Assembly (NCBI RefSeq): GCF_000305495.1
Contig: NZ_AJTN02000009.1
Coordinates: forward strand, 1 to 32,859
Direction: 5' to 3'
Length of the DNA stretch: 32,859 nt
Origin: Peribacillus psychrosaccharolyticus ATCC 23296
GTDB taxonomy: Bacteria; Bacillota; Bacilli; Bacillales; DSM-1321
Shown: positions 26,309-32,859 of the stretch, in pieces
How the letters are laid out: every line of letters begins with the position of its first letter
Numbering within the stretch: position 1 is the stretch's first letter
Translations under genes and position numbers: made by a program
Notes under the pieces: generated by a model
Told to the model about the DNA's origin: nothing
What the model saw: the letters and a program-made list of their open reading frames with translations, nothing else
Database searches by the model: none

Positions 26309-26914
26309 ATGCTAGAAATTTTAGCAAAGCAGTTTCGAAAACCCGAAGGATTACTGGGGAAAATTGTCGGTAAGATTATGTCCATGGATAATCGTAAGAT
26401 CAATACATGGACCCTGAATAGGCTGCAAATTAAACCCGGGGACATTATTTTAGAAATCGGGTTTGGACCGGGTGCTGCTATTGAAGATATGTTTAAGAGA
26501 CAACGAAATTTACGGATTGATGGTATAGATCTCTCACATGATATGCTGAAGGCTGCTTCTACACGAAATTTGGATGCCTTAAAAAAGAAAAAACTACGCT
26601 TATTCGAAGGTGATCTTCTAGAGATCGAAGAAGATTTTTATCAATATGACAAAGTCGTCTCGGTTAATAACTATCCATTATGGAAAGACAAACAGAATTC
26701 TCTTAAGCGAATTTTTCAACTGATGAAGCATAACGGCATCATTGCCATTACGGTTCAACCGCGGGAGGATGATGCATCCCGAAAAAAGACATTTGCTCAT
26801 GCACATGAGATCGAACAAGCTTTATACCTTGCTGGATTCCGTAATATTTCAGTGAAATTCAAAAAAATAGCACCAGAACTTACTGTCTGTGTAACAGCTG
26901 TTTGTAAAAAATAG
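26309..26914 (+). CDS. Class I SAM-dependent methyltransferase
   Basis: The protein has 201 residues with a Rossmann-type methyltransferase fold. Motif I is ILEIGFGPGAAIE (about residues 48-60), the acidic end of strand 2 is IDGIDLSHDML (about 72-82), and a motif near residue 115 (DKVVSVNNYPLW) carries an NNYPLW stretch where many relatives have NNPPY. It is cytoplasmic, and its substrate cannot be told from the sequence. GGAGGTGAAGG lies just before the ATG. It is a single gene transcribed away from the methionine operon, with a terminator at 26921 shared with the convergent MOSC gene. Being next to SAM-regulated genes is probably coincidental. Confidence 0.85.
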   Translation: MLEILAKQFRKPEGLLGKIVGKIMSMDNRKINTWTLNRLQIKPGDIILEIGFGPGAAIEDMFKRQRNLRIDGIDLSHDMLKAASTRNLDALKKKKLRLFEGDLLEIEEDFYQYDKVVSVNNYPLWKDKQNSLKRIFQLMKHNGIIAITVQPREDDASRKKTFAHAHEIEQALYLAGFRNISVKFKKIAPELTVCVTAVCKK

Positions 26915-26920
26915 ACGATC

Positions 26921-26948
26921 AGAAGTTGGGGACTGAATCCCAACTTCT
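26921..26948. terminator. Terminator between convergent methyltransferase and MOSC genes
   Basis: The perfect 10-bp arms AGAAGTTGGG (26921-26930) and CCCAACTTCT (26939-26948) enclose an 8-base loop. The flanks are moderately T-rich on the right and less so on the left, so it suits the rightward gene best. Confidence 0.75.
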
Positions 26949-26955
26949 CTATGTT

Positions 26956-27615
26956 TTATCCTTCCTGCTCCATCAGGGCCAGTTGTTTTTTTTCTACTCT
27001 CTTTTTCCAATCGTCTGCTAGTGAATCCAGCATCAGCATTCCTTCAATATCAGCTTGATTCCCTTCATTATGCAGCAGTATTCGATTTCCCCGCTCAATT
27101 GTATAGGCTTCCTGAACCCTTTCCTTTAGAATGATGTCTGATTCACCCTCAATCGTACCTTCTTCAATGACCCTTGCAAAATATCCGGTGTACCCTGTTT
27201 CCATAGTCCTTTTCAAAAAAGTCGGAACATCATTAAAATCTGAAATGGTCGCACAAGGAATTCGACCTTGACAGATTTCAACTATACTCGTTCCTATTTG
27301 ATAGATATCTCCGAAATAAACCTCTGATTCTTTCATACCTGATACCGTTAAATTTTCTCCAAAGGCCGGTCTTTTCAGAACTTTATCGAATTCCTGCTCC
27401 CATTGAAGATAATGCTCATTGGGATAAAAACATACTGCCCGATCGGAGCCGCCATGATGCCTCAAATTGCCCACACCATCTCCGGTAAATCCTCTCTGAG
27501 ACAGATAAATATTTTGAACAGTTTGTTTATCCATTCCCGTAATTAAAGATCTGCCTGACAGCGTTTCCAGCTTAGGTTCACCAATATGTATCCCTTTAAT
27601 TTTTCGTGTACCCAT
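26956..27615 (-). CDS. MOSC domain protein (YiiM/YflK type)
   Basis: From the ATG at 27615 (GGGGGA seven bases upstream) the protein has 219 residues; the in-frame TTG two codons earlier is a less likely start. The MOSC domain covers about residues 30-165, with GDGVGNLRHHGGSDRAVCFY, FGENLTVSGM and the conserved cysteine of CQGRIPCATISDF. A C-terminal helical extension follows. MOSC proteins of this size take part in molybdenum-cofactor-dependent reduction of N-hydroxylated compounds, with the cysteine and basic residues handling the cofactor. No molybdenum genes are adjacent. A 13-bp inverted repeat lies in its promoter region (27694-27733). Confidence 0.9.
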   Translation of the reverse strand: MGTRKIKGIHIGEPKLETLSGRSLITGMDKQTVQNIYLSQRGFTGDGVGNLRHHGGSDRAVCFYPNEHYLQWEQEFDKVLKRPAFGENLTVSGMKESEVYFGDIYQIGTSIVEICQGRIPCATISDFNDVPTFLKRTMETGYTGYFARVIEEGTIEGESDIILKERVQEAYTIERGNRILLHNEGNQADIEGMLMLDSLADDWKKRVEKKQLALMEQEG

Positions 27616-27693
27616 CAACAATTCCCCCAGACTTATTAACTGTTTACCGAAAAGGATTGTCTCGAACGATCCTATTATGTTATTATAAATTTA

Positions 27694-27733
27694 CAATATC
27701 TAGTTGACTAGCTGCAAATTCAACTAGATATTG
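27694..27733. promoter_or_regulatory. Perfect 13-bp inverted repeat upstream of the MOSC gene
   Basis: CAATATCTAGTTG (27694-27706) and CAACTAGATATTG (27721-27733) are exact complements separated by 14 bases. A TATAAT-like -10 box for the leftward MOSC gene lies just to the left (27682-27687), so the repeat overlaps where its -35 box should be. No T run follows on either side, making a terminator unlikely. It is therefore a good candidate operator for an unknown regulator. Confidence 0.55.
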
Positions 27734-27772
27734 ATTATATTCATTTTCTCTGCTAATTATGAAACGAAATTT

Positions 27773-27801
27773 AAAGGGGGAGCATCTGCTCCCCCTTTTT
27801 T
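27773..27801 (-). terminator. Terminator after glpK
   Basis: The arms AAAGGGGGAGC (27773-27783) and GCTCCCCCTTT (27788-27798) form a GC-rich stem with a 4-base loop a few bases beyond the glpK stop. T-rich DNA follows on the minus strand (TTTAAATTT). Confidence 0.9.
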
Positions 27802-27808
27802 CTGCTGA

Positions 27809-29364
<1,556 letters not shown>

Positions 29365-29388
29365 AGAATATGTTTTTGATATAATAAA

Positions 29389-29414
29389 AACCGAACGAAT
29401 AAGCTCGTCCGGTT
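29389..29414 (-). terminator. Terminator after ku
   Basis: AACCGAACGA and TCGTCCGGTT pair with one mismatch around a 6-base loop. On the minus strand the stem is followed by TTTTTATTAT. It begins eight bases after the ku stop and lies just upstream of the glpK promoter, insulating the two genes. Confidence 0.8.
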
Positions 29415-29421
29415 CCTATAA

Positions 29422-30264
29422 TTATGCTTCTTTTTTTCTAGGGGCTGCTTTTTTACGTGTGCTGGTTTTTTTCGTTTGTTTCCCCGCAGGTTTTGTCCGG
29501 TCAATTGACGCCTGTAAGGCAGCCATCAGATCTGTTACATTTGAAGCAGCTTGCTTCGGTTGCTTTGCACTGACCACTTTTTCCCCAGTCTTTTTCGATT
29601 CAATCAGCTCCATTAATGCTGTCCGGTATTCATCATGATATTTATCTGGAACAAATTCTGTCGTTAATTGATCAATTAGCATAATCGCTGTATCAAGTTC
29701 CTTCTTTACGACATTTTCCCCTGATGGGATATTTGGCACATCCTCCGTTTGACGTACTTCATCCGGATAATGAATGGTTTCCATCAATAATGTCTGATCA
29801 AGTACGCGGATCACAGCTAAGCTTTCCTTCGAGCGTATGATAATTTTCGCCAATCCAACTTTCCCTGAAGTCTCCAGAGCTTGTCGTAATAACGAATATG
29901 CCTTACTTCCGCCTTCATTAGGAGACATATAGTAGCTTCTGTTGAAATAGATTGGATCGATTTCTGTAATCTTAACAAAATCGATAATTTCAACCGCTTT
30001 ATCTTCATTTTCTTTTTTCAGTTGAGCTAACTCCTCATCCTCAAGAACAACAAACTTCCCTTTCGTATATTCATATGCTCTGACGATATCATCTTTGCCC
30101 ACTTCCTTCTTACAAACGGGGCAGACTTTTTCATATTTTATTGGTGAATGACATTCCTTATGCAACGTTCGTAAGGAAATATCTTTATCTTCAGTAGCTG
30201 CATGGAGTTTAATTGGAATATTAACTAATCCAAAGCTAATGCTCCCCTTCCAAATTGTATGCAT
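29422..30264 (-). CDS. ku: Ku, DNA end-binding protein for non-homologous end joining
   Basis: The 280-residue protein starts with the bacterial Ku signature MHTIWKGSISFGLVNIPIKL. It carries the Ku core beta-barrel (about 1-190) with ECHSPIKYEKVCPVCKKEV, SYYMSPNEGGSKAYSLLRQA and KIIIRSKESLAVIRV. A lysine/arginine-rich tail (about 240-280, with the KKTSTRKKAAPRKK stretch) follows, typical for DNA and LigD contact. It forms a homodimeric ring on double-strand ends and recruits LigD, whose gene is divergent 134 bases away. GAGGGTGA precedes the ATG. In B. subtilis this pair serves spores, and the same use is likely here. I saw no convincing sigma-G promoter in the shared gap; a sigma-A-like TTGGAG-17-TAAATT is present for ku. 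Confidence 0.96.
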   Translation of the reverse strand: MHTIWKGSISFGLVNIPIKLHAATEDKDISLRTLHKECHSPIKYEKVCPVCKKEVGKDDIVRAYEYTKGKFVVLEDEELAQLKKENEDKAVEIIDFVKITEIDPIYFNRSYYMSPNEGGSKAYSLLRQALETSGKVGLAKIIIRSKESLAVIRVLDQTLLMETIHYPDEVRQTEDVPNIPSGENVVKKELDTAIMLIDQLTTEFVPDKYHDEYRTALMELIESKKTGEKVVSAKQPKQAASNVTDLMAALQASIDRTKPAGKQTKKTSTRKKAAPRKKEA

Positions 30265-30398
30265 CGTGTCACCCTCTTCATAAATTTATTGGTTATCTCA
30301 ATTTTCTCCAAATTCTTTGAAAGTTATTCTTTATCTCTTGGATTGATTTTTTTATGATGTGGAAACACTATTTATGAAGATAAAGGGAGGAATTTATA

Positions 30399-32261
30399 TT
30401 GAAACCAATGCTGCCCACCTATCGAGATGATGCTCCCAAGGGGACAGACTGGCTTTTCGAGCCGAAATTTGATGGGTTTCGCGCGATATTAACCCTGTCA
30501 AAACATCATATTTCTTTAATAAGCAGAAATGGAAAAGAATTATTACCACAATTCCCTGAAATTGAAGCGTTTATCAACTCCATCCTACCTAATATAGAAA
30601 AGGAGCTGCCGCTCGTATTCGACGGGGAATTAGTCTGGCTGGAAAACCCTTATAAATCTAATTTCATGCAAATGCAGTGGCGTGGACGACTGCGGAATGT
30701 CGAATTAATTACAAAGGCAGCGACACTGTCTCCTTGTACCCTTCTTGCTTTTGATTTATTACAGATAAAAGGCAAAAGCATCATGGATTTGCCTTATGTA
30801 AAACGAAAAAGCCTTCTCTTCGGTTTTGGTCAAAAACAAAAGCTGCCATTATTACCAGAGCCTATGCATGATGCAAGAATACAACTTGTCCCAAACAGCG
30901 AAACGTTTGACTTCATAAAAGAACAAATACTGCTTCACGATGGAGAGGGAATTGTCGCGAAAAACGCTCAAAGTTCTTGGCAAGAAGGTAAGCGCACCGA
31001 AAACTGGTATAAACTAAAAAACTGGCGAACCGTAACCTGTTTCATCACCGCCCTTGATAAAGAAAATAAATATTTGACGTGCGGTGTCTATAAAGCTGAC
31101 GAAATCGTTAAAATTGGACAAGTAAAAAACGGCATCCAGCCTTCAGAAAAAGAAATCATACGAACCCTTGTTAAAAACAATGCACATTCAGAAGACGACC
31201 GCTATTACTTCATGGACCCTTCTCTTTGTATCTCTGTTCATTTTCTGCATGCCTATGATCAAGATCATCTACGGGAGCCTCAATTCGACCGTTTCGTCCT
31301 AGATCAAGTTCCCCAGAACTGTACATGGGAAGCATTCACAACTGCTCAATATACGTTTCCAGAAACCGTAACGGTTACCTCTCCAGATAAACCAATTTGG
31401 GAGTTATCTACCCAAACCGTGACCAAAGTGGACTATCTGCAATACCTACGAATTATCTCAAGCTGGTTTCTTCCGTTTCTTCAGAATCGTTCGCTTACCT
31501 CTATCCGTTATCCGCATGGCGTACTAGGCGGCGAACGATTTTTCCAAAAAAATGTGCCTGAATATGCACCCGATTTTGTGAAGACCGTGCTAGAGTCTGA
31601 TCATGAAGCTATTCTTTGTAATGATCTTCAAACATTACTCTGGCTCGGAAATCAGCTTGCTATCGAATTTCACACCCCTTTTCAGAAATCAGGAAAAATA
31701 ATGCCTGACGAACTTGTACTAGATCTTGATCCGCCCGGGCATGGTCACTTTCATTTAGCCATCAAAGCCGCTCTCATTATTAAAGGCACCTTGGACACAT
31801 TAAATCTTTCAGCCTTTGTTAAAACATCCGGAAATCGAGGACTACAGGTGCATATTCCCTTACCGGCAGATGTTTTTTCATACAATGATACAAGAATGTT
31901 CACCGAATTTTTAGGCGACTACATAACAGGAGCCTATCCAGATGATTTCACGACCGAACGAATGATCAAAAAAAGAGGCACTAGGCTCTATCTCGATTTT
32001 GTCCAACATCATGAAGGAAAAACACTAATAGCCCCCTATTCACCACGCGGCAATAACTTTGCCGGTGTCGCAACACCGCTTTATTGGGACGAACTCCAAG
32101 ATCACATCCAAATTACGGACTACACGATCCTTACTGTCCCAGAAAGAATTAGAAAACTCGGCTGCCCTTTTGCCGAAATGGAAAAAGCACGATCCCAACA
32201 GCCTTTCGGAGAAGTCCTCGCCTTTTTAAAGCAAAACCGCCTCAAGCCTCATCAGAATTAA
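30399..32261 (+). CDS. ligD: ATP-dependent DNA ligase/polymerase LigD
   Basis: The 620-residue protein has the Bacillus order, ligase first and polymerase second, and lacks the phosphoesterase (PE) domain of pseudomonad and mycobacterial LigD. The ligase domain (about 1-310) shows the nucleotidyl lysine K23 in EPKFDGFRA, VFDGELVW, and GEGIVAKNAQS. The archaeo-eukaryotic primase-like polymerase domain (about 340-610) shows SIRYPHGVLGGERFFQKN, the metal-binding D442 and D444 in LDLDPP, KTSGNRGLQVHIPL, and YLDFVQH with a further acidic residue. It processes and seals double-strand breaks held by Ku. The start is TTG with AAAGGGAGG eight bases upstream. It is divergent from ku and ends at a small hairpin at 32263. 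Confidence 0.96.
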   Translation: MKPMLPTYRDDAPKGTDWLFEPKFDGFRAILTLSKHHISLISRNGKELLPQFPEIEAFINSILPNIEKELPLVFDGELVWLENPYKSNFMQMQWRGRLRNVELITKAATLSPCTLLAFDLLQIKGKSIMDLPYVKRKSLLFGFGQKQKLPLLPEPMHDARIQLVPNSETFDFIKEQILLHDGEGIVAKNAQSSWQEGKRTENWYKLKNWRTVTCFITALDKENKYLTCGVYKADEIVKIGQVKNGIQPSEKEIIRTLVKNNAHSEDDRYYFMDPSLCISVHFLHAYDQDHLREPQFDRFVLDQVPQNCTWEAFTTAQYTFPETVTVTSPDKPIWELSTQTVTKVDYLQYLRIISSWFLPFLQNRSLTSIRYPHGVLGGERFFQKNVPEYAPDFVKTVLESDHEAILCNDLQTLLWLGNQLAIEFHTPFQKSGKIMPDELVLDLDPPGHGHFHLAIKAALIIKGTLDTLNLSAFVKTSGNRGLQVHIPLPADVFSYNDTRMFTEFLGDYITGAYPDDFTTERMIKKRGTRLYLDFVQHHEGKTLIAPYSPRGNNFAGVATPLYWDELQDHIQITDYTILTVPERIRKLGCPFAEMEKARSQQPFGEVLAFLKQNRLKPHQN

Positions 32262-32262
32262 A

Positions 32263-32283
32263 AGACCAGCTGCCAGCTGGTCT
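32263..32283 (+). terminator. Terminator after ligD
   Basis: AGACCAGCT and AGCTGGTCT form a perfect 9-bp stem with a 3-base loop directly after the ligD stop. The sequence after it is only moderately T-rich, so termination may be partial. Confidence 0.65.
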
Positions 32284-32859
32284 ACATTGTTTGTATTGAG
32301 GGGGCTTTCATAGGTTATGGCTTTGTTTTAAGGTTAATCCCGTCTGGAGATTTATATTCCTCACGCTGTATTTAGATTTTAAAAATACTTTGAAGCTAAA
32401 CATGAAATAGTGGAAAATTATGGACAATTATTATCTGCTAGCTTTGTGAATATTATTCCACTTCGCTATTCTGAATGGTCCAAACCGCAAACACAGAGAC
32501 ATCGCAAAAATGACTCCGCTATATTCAAATCCTTTTAGTTATTTCAATTGAATGATCAAACTCTATGTATTGTTTTAAACATCTTAATTTTTTAAAGTTT
32601 GAATGCTGATTATGTTTTCGGCTATATGAGATTGGTATAGGCTATATTTAGCCGAAGGAGTTTAATGTCTTTAAGATATTCTTTTCCTCTTGAATAGTCT
32701 TCTGTCTAGATTCAATTCATTTCTCCCCCATTATATAACCTAGGATTCATTTCTTATGTTCTATCCTGAAGATTATGGTAATCTATACCTATAATTACAT
32801 AAATAGACTTTTTTCTACTGTTTTTATCTTTTCCCTAATCCAATCCAAATTTTAACCTA
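32284..32859. other. Terminal stretch without a supported gene
   Basis: No reading frame with a ribosome binding site longer than a few codons is present on either strand. One inverted repeat, CGGCTA/TAGCCG at about 32619-32654, with GGCTATAT repeated inside it, is the only structure seen. AAGGAG before an ATG at 32664 opens a frame of just ten codons. The DNA is very AT-rich and may be eroded coding sequence or a long intergenic region cut by the window edge. Confidence 0.5.

Noticed and set aside
29390-29640. Plus-strand frame with hydrophobic stretches over the end of ku
   Set aside because: It is the complement of the lysine-rich Ku tail and the terminator; its composition is explained by the real gene.
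30265-30398. Sigma-G promoters for ku and ligD, as expected from B. subtilis
   Set aside because: CACTATTT before ligD and nearby AT-rich boxes resemble -10 elements only loosely, and no matching -35 was found at proper spacing.
32664-32696. Ten-codon frame with AAGGAG upstream
   Set aside because: Too short, with no structure or context to support translation.

Overview
The window looks like chromosomal DNA of a low-GC, endospore-forming Bacillota, most likely a member of the Bacillaceae. The evidence is AT-rich intergenic DNA, strong AAGGAGG-type ribosome binding sites, ATG/TTG/GTG starts, an S-box (SAM-I) leader on methionine genes, a SleB-type LysM cell wall hydrolase, a two-domain Bacillus-type LigD opposite Ku, and a Firmicute-type GlpK with the HPr-phosphorylatable histidine. 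The species cannot be named from the sequence alone.

Positions 1-4200 are accessory DNA. A short, catalytically complete tyrosine recombinase (1282-1857, +) lies next to a run of related inverted-repeat elements (157-220, 603-665, 1109-1150, 1208-1262). Two small single-gene units (a CPCC cysteine-rich protein and a small membrane-anchored protein) read away from the recombinase, and each is followed at its 3' end by one repeat. This resembles the layout of an integron (divergent integrase, primary site, cassettes with 3' recombination sites) but with a different integrase type and different repeats. It is the most interesting feature of the window. To its right are an unknown gene, an unknown lipoprotein and a stretch of decayed DNA containing a frameshifted gene.

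Positions 4186-10045 hold an ArsR/DUF2087 repressor with a clear promoter carrying two copies of one palindrome, a LysM/SleB hydrolase, a frameshifted GNAT acetyltransferase, YjbQ, and a tightly overlapping MoxR-DUF58-membrane protein operon. The third gene of that operon shows no transglutaminase domain.

Positions 10059-19091 hold odhAB (2-oxoglutarate dehydrogenase E1 and E2) with its promoter and a possible cre site, a DODA-type dioxygenase, a secreted polysaccharide deacetylase, and then a decayed patch. The patch contains a truncated FAD monooxygenase with a nonsense codon, a long nested inverted repeat, and an oligopeptidase B gene frameshifted just before its catalytic serine.

Positions 19282-26199 hold a DegV-family gene, a possible tiny gene with palindromes upstream, and the methionine operon: promoter, SAM-I riboswitch with terminator, yitJ-type homocysteine methyltransferase/methylene-THF reductase, and B12-dependent metH overlapping it by 8 bases. 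YitJ can supply methyl-THF and MetH uses it to methylate homocysteine, so SAM controls both through one leader. Positions 26309-32283 hold a methyltransferase, a MOSC protein, glpK, and the divergent ku/ligD pair for non-homologous end joining. The last 576 bases hold no gene that I can support.
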